DNA of 43,903 nucleotides, taken from NCBI RefSeq assembly GCF_001894945.1, contig NZ_BCXE01000039.1, forward strand, positions 1 to 43,903, written 5' to 3'. The DNA comes from Rhodococcus ruber NBRC 15591. Lineage in GTDB: Bacteria > Actinomycetota > Actinomycetes > Mycobacteriales > Mycobacteriaceae. Both the position numbers and the translations under genes were made by a program. The notes beneath the pieces were generated by a model, which was not told the origin of the DNA, searched no databases, and saw only the letters and a list, made by a program, of their open reading frames with translations. This document shows, piece by piece, positions 1 to 11,503 of the stretch; positions within the stretch are counted from its first letter, which is position 1; every line of letters begins with the position of its first letter.

Positions 1-23
1 GGGAGCCCCGCGTCGGTGAACCG

Positions 24-1133
24 CTATCCGGAGGCGCCGAGTACCGCGAGCATCCCGTCGACCGATGCCGCCCAGCCGAACTGCTCGGCGCGACGACGGG
101 CGGAGCGGCGCAGGACGTCGTCGGGGCCGCGGAGTATCTCGTCGACCGCCTCGGCGAACGCCGTTCCGCGGTCGGCCGACAGGGCGCCGCACTCGGGTGT
201 GAGGATCTCCGTCAACGCCGACGAGCGCGACGCCACCACCGGCGTGCCGGCCGCGAGCGATTCGAGCGCCGACAGGCAGAACGTCTCGTGCGGGCCCGGG
301 GCCAGCGACACGTCGGCGGTGGCGAACAGCGCGGCGAGCCGGCGGGCGTCCCCGATGTACCCGGTGAACGTCACCGGGAGCCCTCTGGCTCTGTGTTCCA
401 GGGCATGTCGTCTCGGCCCGTCGCCGGCGACGACGAGGTGCACGTCGTGCCCGCGACGACGCAGCAGCCGGGTCGCGTCGATGCTGCGCTCGACCTTCTT
501 CTCGACGGACAGCCGGCCGCAGTGCAGCAGCAGCCGCACCGAGCCCGGCACGAACCGCTCGCGCAGGCCCCGATCGCGACGGGCGGGATGGAAGCGGTCG
601 AGGTCGACGCCGAGCGGCACCCGCACGAGGTTCGGCGTCCCGATGCGGGTGAACTCCGCACCCGCGAACTCCGTCGTGCACACCACCGTGTCGTAGTCCG
701 CAGCCATCCGGCGGTTGGCCAGGTCGGCGGCCCGGCGTGCGGCCGGTGCCGGCAGCGCCTGGCCGAGCAGGCGATCGAGCCGCTCGTGGGAGACGACGAC
801 GCTGCGGACGTCGCGCCGTCGCGCCCATCGCCCGAACCCGCGCAGGGTCAGCCGGTCCGACACCTCCACCGCGTCGGGCCGCAGGCCGCGCAGCACGTCC
901 GCGACGCGTCGCGGGTCGGCCACCCGGTATCCGCCGGTCCACGGCACGACCGGCGCCGGAACGGTGATCCGCAGGACCCCGTTCCCGAGCAGTTCCTCGC
1001 CGCGCCGGGCGCCGGGCACCACCAGTGCGACGTCGTGCCCGCGCGCGACGTACCCGCCGCCCCACTGGTGCAGGGCGGTGCGCAGGCCGCCGGACCGGGG
1101 CCCGTAGAAGTTGGCGAGCTGAACGATGCGCAC
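24..1133 (-). CDS. Glycosyltransferase family 4 (GT-B fold) protein
   Basis: Predicted 369-residue cytoplasmic retaining glycosyltransferase. The N-terminal Rossmann domain opens with VQLANFYGPRSGG, the usual acceptor-side beginning of GT4 enzymes. The C-terminal domain has HCGRLSVEKK and the E-x7-E signature (PHETFCLSALE), which contacts the nucleotide-sugar donor, followed by AAGTPVVAS. I place the start at the GTG at 1131-1133 because the conserved fold begins there; the open frame runs on to 1349, but that extension is Arg/Pro-rich and has no family likeness. The stop is the complement of 24-26. About 140 nt separate it from the vanR gene upstream on the same strand. Donor and acceptor cannot be read from sequence; lipoglycan or exopolysaccharide mannosylation is one possibility. 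Family assignment is firm, role unknown. Confidence 0.85.
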   Translation of the reverse strand: MRIVQLANFYGPRSGGLRTALHQWGGGYVARGHDVALVVPGARRGEELLGNGVLRITVPAPVVPWTGGYRVADPRRVADVLRGLRPDAVEVSDRLTLRGFGRWARRRDVRSVVVSHERLDRLLGQALPAPAARRAADLANRRMAADYDTVVCTTEFAGAEFTRIGTPNLVRVPLGVDLDRFHPARRDRGLRERFVPGSVRLLLHCGRLSVEKKVERSIDATRLLRRRGHDVHLVVAGDGPRRHALEHRARGLPVTFTGYIGDARRLAALFATADVSLAPGPHETFCLSALESLAAGTPVVASRSSALTEILTPECGALSADRGTAFAEAVDEILRGPDDVLRRSARRRAEQFGWAASVDGMLAVLGASG

Positions 1134-1275
1134 CGGTCTCAGTGAGCCGGACCGCGGCGACGGGCGCGCCAACGACGCCGGGCGCCGCGGTGAACGCCCG
1201 CGGAACCTCCCGATCGCCGCAGGCGTCGCATCCGCGGCGGTGCCTGCACCCCGCGACGTTCCGCCGTGGCCGGGA

Positions 1276-1866
1276 TCAGGGCGACGGAGGGGACAGCTTG
1301 TCCACGAGATCCAGGCCGTCGCGCGCCCATTCGATCTCGGCGGTCGCACGGTCGACGAGTCCCTGGTAGGCGAATGCCTTGTAGGCGATGATCCGTTCGT
1401 GTTCCTGCGCGGGGTATTTCTCGATGCGGGTGGCGATCGTGGGGTGGGAGGCGTCGAGGATCGAGGCGCGCATCGCGGCCCATCGGGCCCGCTGTTCGGT
1501 GTAGTAGTCGATGTGCCGCTGTAGGTTCTCGCGGACGCGGTCGGGGTCGGCCCACTCGAAGTAGGCCGCTCGCATGTGCGGGGCGTCGCGGATCGGCCCG
1601 TAGTCCACCGGGGCGTTCATCCAGTCCCGGAAGGCGCGGATGCCGTCGTCGGTGATCGAGTAGCGGGTCTTGGTGCTGTTCGGCCCCCAGCGGACCTGCT
1701 CGCCTTCGATCAGGCCTTCCTTCTCCATCCGGCGGAGTTCGGGATAGATCTGCGAGTCGGGGGCGTGCCAGACGAAACCGACGGAGCCGCCGAAGCGTTT
1801 GGCGGCGTCGTACCCGGTGAGGGGTTCGGCCGTGAGCAGCGCCAGCAGGGCATAGCGGAGGCTCAT
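1276..1866 (-). CDS. vanR: VanR, PadR-family repressor of vanillate catabolism
   Basis: A 196-residue PadR-type regulator. The N-terminal winged helix (about residues 1-80) has the family pattern LLALLTAEPLTGYDAAKRF, then a wing with QIYPELRRMEKEGLIEGE and RYSITDDGIRAF. The C-terminal half is helical and should form the dimerisation and effector region. The ATG at 1864-1866 follows an AGAGGTGAGG ribosome site. It is divergent from vanA. In Corynebacterium glutamicum a PadR-type VanR represses vanABK and is released by vanillate; the same layout here supports that role by inference. Two palindromes in the intergenic region overlap the likely -10 boxes of both genes, which fits autoregulation plus repression of vanA. 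The effector could be a related phenolic acid such as ferulate or protocatechuate. Confidence 0.85.
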   Translation of the reverse strand: MSLRYALLALLTAEPLTGYDAAKRFGGSVGFVWHAPDSQIYPELRRMEKEGLIEGEQVRWGPNSTKTRYSITDDGIRAFRDWMNAPVDYGPIRDAPHMRAAYFEWADPDRVRENLQRHIDYYTEQRARWAAMRASILDASHPTIATRIEKYPAQEHERIIAYKAFAYQGLVDRATAEIEWARDGLDLVDKLSPPSP

Positions 1867-1903
1867 CTCGTCCTCACCTCTCGTTTCGGGGACCGGTCTT
1901 GCC

Positions 1904-1967
1904 AACCACTATATCGATAGTTAGTGTGTGGTTCACGTCACTGACTATCTATGTCGATAGGTAGTCT
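1904..1967. promoter_or_regulatory. Divergent vanR/vanA promoter region with two operator palindromes
   Basis: Two related palindromes share the core CTAT-nTCG-ATAG. Site A (1908-1925) has CTAT/ATAG arms and is framed by AACCAC (1904-1909) and GTGGTT (1928-1933). Site B (1943-1966) has 10-bp arms, GACTATCTAT and ATAGGTAGTC, that match at 9 of 10 positions around a 4-bp centre. Site A contains TATAGT (complement of 1908-1913), a good -10 for vanR. Site B contains TAGTCT (1962-1967), a plausible -10 for vanA. A repressor bound at A and B would therefore cover both promoters. The binding protein is inferred to be VanR. Confidence 0.7.
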
Positions 1968-1991
1968 CGCCGATCTTCCCGAAGGAACGAC

Positions 1992-3107
1992 ATGACCGAT
2001 CTGGGGCCCGCCGGGGCGACCGCGAAGAACATGGCCTACCCGCTCGACGCCTGGTACGTCGCGGCCTGGGACCACGAGGTCGGCAGACGCGAGATCCTGG
2101 CCCGCACCATCGCGGGCAAGCCGCTCGCGCTCTACCGCACCGAGGACGGCCGGCCGGTGGCCCTCGCCGACGCGTGCTGGCACCGCCTCGCCCCGCTCTC
2201 GATGGGCACCCTCGTCGGCGCCGACGGAATCCGGTGCCCCTACCACGGCCTGCAGTTCAACTCCGCCGGCCGGTGCACCCACATGCCCGCCCAGCAGACG
2301 ATCAACCCGTCCGCGATGGTGGCCTCGTACCCGGTCGTCGAGCGGCACCGCTTCGTGTGGGTGTGGCCCGGGGATCCGATGCTCGCCGACCCCGACACCA
2401 TCCCCGACATGTTCCAGATGGATTCACCCGACTGGGCCGGCGACGGACGCACCATCGACGTGCAGGCCAACTACCAGCTCGTGCTCGACAACCTCATGGA
2501 CCTCACCCACGAGGAGTTCGTGCACTCGTCGTCGATCGGGCAGGACGAACTCAGCGAGTCCGACTTCACCGTCACCCACGACGACCGCACCGTCACCGTC
2601 ACCCGGTGGATGCTCGACATCGACGCGCCCCCGTTCTGGCAGAAGAACATGCGCGACAAGTTCCCCGGCTTCAGCGGCAAGGTCGACCGCTGGCAGATCA
2701 TCGAGTTCCAGGCGCCGTCGACCATCCGCATCGACGTCGGTGTCGCCAAGGCCGGCACCGGCGCCCCCGAGGGGGACCGCAGCCAGGGCGTCAACGGATT
2801 CGTGATGAACACCATCTCCCCGGTCGACGAGAAGACCGCGCTCTACTTCTGGGCGTTCATGCGCAACTACTGCCTCGACAGCCAGCTGATCACCACCCAG
2901 ACCCGCGACGGCGTCCACGGCGTCTTCGGGGAGGACGAGGCGATGCTCACCGCCCAGCAGAAGGCGATCGAGGCGAACCCCGGCCACGAGTTCTACAACC
3001 TCAACATCGACGCCGGCGGCATGTGGGTGCGCAGGATCATCCAGCGCATGATCGAGGCCGAACGGATCGTCGCCACCGGCACCTCGATCCCCGAGGCGGT
3101 GCGCTGA
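1992..3107 (+). CDS. vanA: VanA, vanillate O-demethylase oxygenase (Rieske) subunit
   Basis: A 371-residue Rieske non-haem iron oxygenase, predicted to demethylate vanillate to protocatechuate and formaldehyde. The Rieske ligands are visible as CWH (C62, H64) and CPYH (C82, H85). The mononuclear iron motif DNLMDLTHEEFVH gives H173 and H178, with the bridging Asp just before. Length and domain order match VanA-type oxygenases. The ATG at 1992 follows GAAGGAA. One base separates its stop from the vanB start, so the two subunits are translationally linked. Related enzymes of this subfamily demethylate syringate, veratrate or dicamba; the neighbouring vanB, vanK and PadR regulator make vanillate the best substrate guess. 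Confidence 0.9.
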   Translation: MTDLGPAGATAKNMAYPLDAWYVAAWDHEVGRREILARTIAGKPLALYRTEDGRPVALADACWHRLAPLSMGTLVGADGIRCPYHGLQFNSAGRCTHMPAQQTINPSAMVASYPVVERHRFVWVWPGDPMLADPDTIPDMFQMDSPDWAGDGRTIDVQANYQLVLDNLMDLTHEEFVHSSSIGQDELSESDFTVTHDDRTVTVTRWMLDIDAPPFWQKNMRDKFPGFSGKVDRWQIIEFQAPSTIRIDVGVAKAGTGAPEGDRSQGVNGFVMNTISPVDEKTALYFWAFMRNYCLDSQLITTQTRDGVHGVFGEDEAMLTAQQKAIEANPGHEFYNLNIDAGGMWVRRIIQRMIEAERIVATGTSIPEAVR

Positions 3108-3108
3108 G

Positions 3109-4119
3109 ATGAGTGCCTTCAACCAGCCCTCCTGGCAGCGCGGCCGTGTCGTCTCGACCGACCCTGCGGCCGACGCGATCGCCCGGATCGTCCTCGCCCT
3201 CGACACACCGGTCCGAGCGGAACCGGGATCCCACGTCGACGTGCGCCTCGACACCGGCGAGGTGCGGTCCTACTCCGTCGTCTCCACCGGCACCGCCGGC
3301 ACCGTCGTCTCCGCCGGCGCCGACGGCCGGACCGTCACCCTCGGTGTGCACCTGTCCCCGACCTCGCGGGGCGGATCGCGATTCATGCACGCGCTGCGCC
3401 CCGGCGACGAACTCGACGTCACCGCACCGCTGCAGAACTTCCCGTTGCGGATCGGCGCGCGGCGCTACGTCCTGCTCGCCGGTGGCATCGGCATCACGGC
3501 GATCTCCGCGATGGGCACGGCACTGAAGCGGGTCGGCGCCGACTACCGCCTCGTCTACGTCGCCCGCACCCGCTCGGCGACGGCCTTCCTCGCCGAACTG
3601 GCCGCGCTCCACGGAGACCGGCTCGAACTGCACCTCGACGACGAAGGGACCGGCCTCGACGTGGGCACCCTGGTCGACGGCGTCGATGCCCACACCGAGT
3701 TGTACATGTGCGGGCCGATCCGGCTGATGGACGCGGTCCGTCGCGCCTGGGTGGACCGCGAGCTGCCCCTGCCGAACCTCAGGTACGAAACCTTCGGCAA
3801 CAGCGGCTGGTTCGACGCCGAGGAGTTCGTCGTCAAGGTTCCCGACCTCGGCGTCGAAACCACCGTCGGAACCGACGAGTCCCTGCTCGACGCACTCGAA
3901 CGCGCCGGCGTCGACATGATGTTCGACTGCCGCAAGGGCGAATGCGGTCTGTGCCAGGTCGGCATCGCCGCGGTCGACGGCGCCGTCGACCACCGTGACG
4001 TCTTCTACAGCGAAGAGCAGAAGGCGGCCGCGACGAAGTTGTGTGCCTGCGTGTCGCGGGTGGTGCGCCGTCCCGGCGCTCCCGCCGTGCCCGGCACCGT
4101 CACCCTCGCCGTCCGCTGA
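3109..4119 (+). CDS. vanB: VanB, vanillate O-demethylase reductase subunit
   Basis: A 336-residue class IA-type reductase that passes electrons from NAD(P)H to VanA. An N-terminal flavin-binding barrel (about residues 10-105, with VRSYSVVS) is followed by an NAD-binding domain (LLAGGIGITAISAM; YMCGPIRLMDAV). The C-terminal plant-type ferredoxin domain has cysteines C274, C279 and C282 (CRKGECGLC), with the fourth ligand in LCACVSR (C312 or C314). The ATG lies one base after the vanA stop. The vanK gene follows 42 nt later, so vanABK is probably one operon controlled by VanR. Confidence 0.9.
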   Translation: MSAFNQPSWQRGRVVSTDPAADAIARIVLALDTPVRAEPGSHVDVRLDTGEVRSYSVVSTGTAGTVVSAGADGRTVTLGVHLSPTSRGGSRFMHALRPGDELDVTAPLQNFPLRIGARRYVLLAGGIGITAISAMGTALKRVGADYRLVYVARTRSATAFLAELAALHGDRLELHLDDEGTGLDVGTLVDGVDAHTELYMCGPIRLMDAVRRAWVDRELPLPNLRYETFGNSGWFDAEEFVVKVPDLGVETTVGTDESLLDALERAGVDMMFDCRKGECGLCQVGIAAVDGAVDHRDVFYSEEQKAAATKLCACVSRVVRRPGAPAVPGTVTLAVR

Positions 4120-4161
4120 CGGCCTGGTCATCGGATACACCCTCCCTCAAAGGAATTCGGC

Positions 4162-5514
4162 ATGGACCTTCGTGCTCGCATCGACACGTCGCCGATGCGC
4201 CCCTACCAGTGGCTGATCGTCGCCCTGTGTGTGGTGCTCAACATCCTCGACGGCTACGACGTCATGGCCCTGGCCTTCACGGCCAAGAGCATCGGCGCCG
4301 ACTTCGCGCTCGGCGGCTCGGCGATCGGTGTGCTCCTCAGCGCCGGGTTGATCGGCATGGCCGTAGGCGCGATCACCCTCGCCCCGGTCGCCGACCGGAT
4401 CGGCCGCCGGCCGCTCATCCTCCTGTCGGTCGCACTCGCCACCGCCGGAATGGCGCTGTCCGCCACCGCAGGATCGGCATGGCAGCTCGGTACCTGGCGT
4501 GTGCTCACCGGTCTCGGCATCGGCGGAGTGCTCGCCTGCACCACCGTCATCGCCAGCGAATACTCCTCGGCGCGGTGGCGCGGCCTGGCCATCAGCATCT
4601 ACACCGCCGGGTACGGCGTCGGTGCCACTCTCGGCGGATTGGCCGCGGTGGGCCTGCAGACCGAATACGGTTGGCGGGCAGTGTTCGTCGTCGGTGCGGT
4701 GCTGACCGGAACGGTGCTGGTGCTGCTGGCCGCGCTGCTGCCGGAATCGATCGAGTTCCTCGGGGCCCGCGGCCGAGACGGCGACCTCGCGTCGATCAAC
4801 CGGATCGCCCGTCGTATCGGCCAGGACCCGATCCACTCGCTCGACGGCTCCAGCCGCGACGCCGGGGCGGGGGCCGGTCGCATCGCGGACCTCTTCACCG
4901 GAAGCCGCGCCCGTCCGACCCTCCTGCTGTGGGCGGCGTTCTTCACCACCATGTTCGGCTTCTACTTCGTCAATTCCTGGACCCCGTCGCTGCTCGAGAC
5001 GGCCGGCCTGACCAAGGATCAGAGCGCGACCGCCGGCATGATGCTCACCCTCGGCGGCACGGCCGGCTCCGTGCTGTTCGGCGTCCTGGCCAGCCGGTGG
5101 TCGACTCGGTCCGTCCTGATCACCTTCACCGGCCTGTCGGCTGCGGCCATGGCCGTGTTCATCGCCTCGATCTCGGTGCTCGCCGTCGCGTTCGCGCTGG
5201 GAATCGTGATCGGCGGTCTGATCAACGGCTGCATCGCCGGTCTGTACACCCTCGCTCCGTCCCTCTACGGCCCGCGGGTGCGCAGCACCGGCGTCGGCTG
5301 GGCCATCGGCGTCGGCCGCGCCGGCGCGATCCTCGCCCCCACCGCCGCGGGCATGCTGCTCGACGCGGGCTGGTCACCGGCGCAGCTGTACTTCGCCGTC
5401 GCCGGCGTGGTCGTCCTGGCCGCGGTGGCGCTGTTGCTGCTGCGACCGGCACGCACCCCGGTCGCGGCCCCGGACGCAGCGGCGCCGGACACAGGGGCAC
5501 CGGCAGCGGTCTGA
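4162..5514 (+). CDS. vanK: VanK-like aromatic acid:H+ symporter (MFS, AAHS family)
   Basis: A 450-residue, 12-helix major facilitator. The first helix carries ILDGYDVMALAF, the Asp-rich hallmark of aromatic acid:H+ symporters (PcaK/VanK/BenK). The cytoplasmic loop after helix 2 has PVADRIGRRPLI, the MFS signature. An Asp/Arg-rich central loop separates the two six-helix halves (about residues 200-255). The ATG at 4162 follows AAAGGAATTC. Position directly after vanAB points to import of vanillate, though protocatechuate or 4-hydroxybenzoate are possible cargoes. The stop lies 10 nt from the end of the convergent DUF2231 gene, leaving almost no room for a terminator. Confidence 0.85.
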   Translation: MDLRARIDTSPMRPYQWLIVALCVVLNILDGYDVMALAFTAKSIGADFALGGSAIGVLLSAGLIGMAVGAITLAPVADRIGRRPLILLSVALATAGMALSATAGSAWQLGTWRVLTGLGIGGVLACTTVIASEYSSARWRGLAISIYTAGYGVGATLGGLAAVGLQTEYGWRAVFVVGAVLTGTVLVLLAALLPESIEFLGARGRDGDLASINRIARRIGQDPIHSLDGSSRDAGAGAGRIADLFTGSRARPTLLLWAAFFTTMFGFYFVNSWTPSLLETAGLTKDQSATAGMMLTLGGTAGSVLFGVLASRWSTRSVLITFTGLSAAAMAVFIASISVLAVAFALGIVIGGLINGCIAGLYTLAPSLYGPRVRSTGVGWAIGVGRAGAILAPTAAGMLLDAGWSPAQLYFAVAGVVVLAAVALLLLRPARTPVAAPDAAAPDTGAPAAV

Positions 5515-5524
5515 CGCACTGTCG

Positions 5525-5989
5525 CTACGGCAGCCGTCCGGTCCACACGGCCTCGGCGCCGGACTCGCCGACCCGGACGGTCTGCACCGTCGCACCCACC
5601 GCGGCGACGACGGCCAGCGCGGCCGCGACGACGGTCAGGGCTCGTCGCCCGCCGCCGTCGTCGCGGCCGCGCAGCACGTGCGCACCCGCGAGCAGCATCG
5701 TCGCGGCGAACAACAGCGCGACGACGAGGGTCATCGTCTCGCCGAGTTCCTCGTGCGTCTCGATCAGCGGGGACGGGCCCAGGACACCGGCGAGCTGCTC
5801 GCCGGTCTCGGCGGTGATCGGGGTCAGGACCAGCGCCGCGGCCGCGAGCACCACGACCGGCCACAGCAGGCGTCGCCGCGCGGCCGGCCACAGCGCGCAC
5901 AGGACCAGTCCCAGCGACACCAGGGGCACCAGAACGACGACCCCGTGCACGAGCAGGGGGTGGGCGGGCAGTCCGCTGATCAGCGTCAT
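5525..5989 (-). CDS. DUF2231-type small membrane protein
   Basis: A 154-residue integral membrane protein with about four hydrophobic helices. The N-terminal LPAHPLLVHGVVVL is the conserved His-containing motif of DUF2231 proteins. A short soluble stretch (ITAETGEQL, then IETHEELGE) between helices 2 and 3 carries the conserved acidic/His residues also typical of the family. No biochemical role is established. The ATG has a strong GGAAGGAAAG site upstream. It is divergent from the TipA-like regulator, and the shared intergenic region contains that regulator's operator, so co-regulation is possible but unproven. Confidence 0.75.
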   Translation of the reverse strand: MTLISGLPAHPLLVHGVVVLVPLVSLGLVLCALWPAARRRLLWPVVVLAAAALVLTPITAETGEQLAGVLGPSPLIETHEELGETMTLVVALLFAATMLLAGAHVLRGRDDGGGRRALTVVAAALAVVAAVGATVQTVRVGESGAEAVWTGRLP

Positions 5990-6061
5990 ACCGTCTTTCC
6001 TTCCGGCCGGAGCATCAGGGAAACCGTAGGCGGGGATCCGGACGAACGGGACCCGAACGCG

Positions 6062-6093
6062 CTTGACGTTGACGCAGCGTCAAGACGCATCCT
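6062..6093 (+). promoter_or_regulatory. MerR-type promoter and operator of the TipA-like gene
   Basis: A TTGACG -35 (6063-6068) and CATCCT -10 (6088-6093) are separated by 19 bp, the over-long spacer typical of MerR-controlled promoters. The spacer contains a perfect palindrome, TTGACGC-A-GCGTCAA (6069-6083), centred where a MerR dimer binds. The downstream gene encodes a MerR-family protein, so this is most likely an autoregulated promoter. Confidence 0.75.
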
Positions 6094-6121
6094 GGGGATA
6101 CCCGACGAGAGAGGCCCGCGA

Positions 6122-10064
<3,943 letters not shown>

Positions 10065-10081
<17 letters not shown>

Positions 10082-10601
10082 ATGGCCGACCACCGAGGCC
10101 GAGATCCAGGTGCTGCAGGCCGTGCAGTCCACGGTCGGTTCGCGTCCCGGGGCGCTCGCGGCGGCCCGGGGGTTGTCGCACTTCGGTGAGCACGCCTTCG
10201 GCTGGGCGGTGATCGGCGGTGTCGGGGCACTGGTCGACCGCCCGCGCCGGCGCCGCTGGGCCGGTGTCGCGGTCGGCGCCGTCGGTGCGCACGCCGCGTC
10301 CATCGTGGTCAAGCGGGTGGTGCGGCGGCCGCGGCCCGTGGACCCCACCGTCCAGGTCAACGTGTCCACGCCGAGCCGGCTCAGCTTCCCGTCCTCGCAC
10401 GCCACCTCGACGACGGCCGCTGCCGTGCTGCTCGGCCGGCTGACCGGGCTACCCTTACCGGCGGTGTTGGTCCCGCCGATGTTGCTGTCCCGCCTCGTGC
10501 TCGGCGTCCACTATCCGACGGACGTGCTGGCGGGGGCTGCGCTCGGCGCCGCGTCCGCCGCGGCCGTCGTGCGGGCCGAGAAGAAGTTTGGAGAGAGATG
10601 A
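10065..10601 (+). CDS. PAP2-family membrane phosphatase (Rv3807c-type, decaprenylphosphoryl-5-phosphoribose phosphatase candidate)
   Basis: A 178-residue membrane phosphatase of the PAP2 superfamily. All three signature blocks are present: KRVVRRPRP, FPSSHATST and SRLVLGVHYPTDVLAG, giving the catalytic His and Asp residues. The Rv3807c family is proposed to remove the 5-phosphate from decaprenylphosphoryl-5-phosphoribose, the UbiA product, before DprE1/DprE2 epimerisation; that assignment is partly genetic. The GTG start lies inside the last codons of glfT2 (17-nt overlap), and the ubiA ATG overlaps its stop, so it is embedded in the translation-coupled wall operon. Four or five hydrophobic segments are visible. 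Confidence 0.88.
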
Positions 10602-11503
10602 GCGAGGAACCGGTAGCCGTCGCGGCACCTCCGAAGAATCTGGCCGAGGGCATCGTCAAGGCGGTCCGCCCCCGGCAGTGGGTGAAGAACGTGCTGGTGC
10701 TGGCGGCGCCGCTCGCGGCCGGCTCGGCGACCGAGGTGGACGTCCTGATCCCGGTCGCCCTGGCCTTCGTGGTGTTCTGCATGGCCGCCTCGGGCATCTA
10801 CCTGGTCAACGACGCGATGGACGTCGAGGCCGACCGCGCCCACCCGACCAAGCGGTTCCGGCCGATCGCCGCCGGCGTGCTGCCGGTGAACCTGGCCTAC
10901 GGCATGGCGGTGGTGCTGCTGGTCGGCTCGATCGCACTGTCGTTCCTGGCGAACTGGCAGCTCGCGGTGGTGATGGCCGTCTACATCACCGTCCAGCTGG
11001 CCTACTGCTTCGGGCTCAAGCACCAGCCGGTGCTGGACATCGCCATCGTCTCGTCCGGGTTCCTCCTCCGCGCGATCGCCGGTGGTGTGGCCGCGGAGAT
11101 CCTCCTGTCGCAGTGGTTCCTGCTGATCATGGCGTTCGGTTCGCTGTTCATGGCGGCGGGCAAGCGGTACGCGGAGCTGCGTCTCGCGGAGCGGACGGGC
11201 GCGAAGATCCGCAAGTCGCTCGAGTACTACACGGGCACCTACCTGCGGTTCGTGTGGACGTTGTCGGCGACGGCGGTCGTCATCTGCTACGGCCTGTGGG
11301 CGTTCGAACGCGACCAGGCCAACGACACCAACTGGTTCGCGATCTCGATGGTTCCGTTCGTGATCGCGATCCTGCGGTACGCGGTCGACGTGGACGGCGG
11401 GGAGGCCGGCGAACCGGAGGAGATCGCCCTGAAGGACCGGGTGCTGCAACTCCTCGCGGTGGCCTGGATCGGGGCGGTCGGCGGTGCTGTCTACCTCTTC
11501 TGA
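10598..11503 (+). CDS. ubiA: Decaprenyl-phosphate phosphoribosyltransferase UbiA (DPPR synthase)
   Basis: A 301-residue UbiA-superfamily prenyltransferase with about nine membrane helices. It joins 5-phosphoribosyl pyrophosphate to decaprenyl phosphate, the first committed step toward the arabinose donor DPA. The first Asp-rich motif is NDAMDVEADRAHPTKRFRPI (N71, D72, D75, D79), as in Rv3806c. The second polar region is in KRYAELRLAERTG. The ATG overlaps the phosphatase TGA (ATGA). The gene end overlaps aftB by 20 nt. A homogentisate or menaquinone prenyltransferase would not carry this motif variant or lie in this locus. Confidence 0.95.
   Translation: MSEEPVAVAAPPKNLAEGIVKAVRPRQWVKNVLVLAAPLAAGSATEVDVLIPVALAFVVFCMAASGIYLVNDAMDVEADRAHPTKRFRPIAAGVLPVNLAYGMAVVLLVGSIALSFLANWQLAVVMAVYITVQLAYCFGLKHQPVLDIAIVSSGFLLRAIAGGVAAEILLSQWFLLIMAFGSLFMAAGKRYAELRLAERTGAKIRKSLEYYTGTYLRFVWTLSATAVVICYGLWAFERDQANDTNWFAISMVPFVIAILRYAVDVDGGEAGEPEEIALKDRVLQLLAVAWIGAVGGAVYLF

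Noticed and set aside
1134-1349. N-terminal extension of the glycosyltransferase
   Set aside because: The 72 added residues are Arg/Pro-rich, overlap the vanR coding end and precede the natural start of the GT-B fold.
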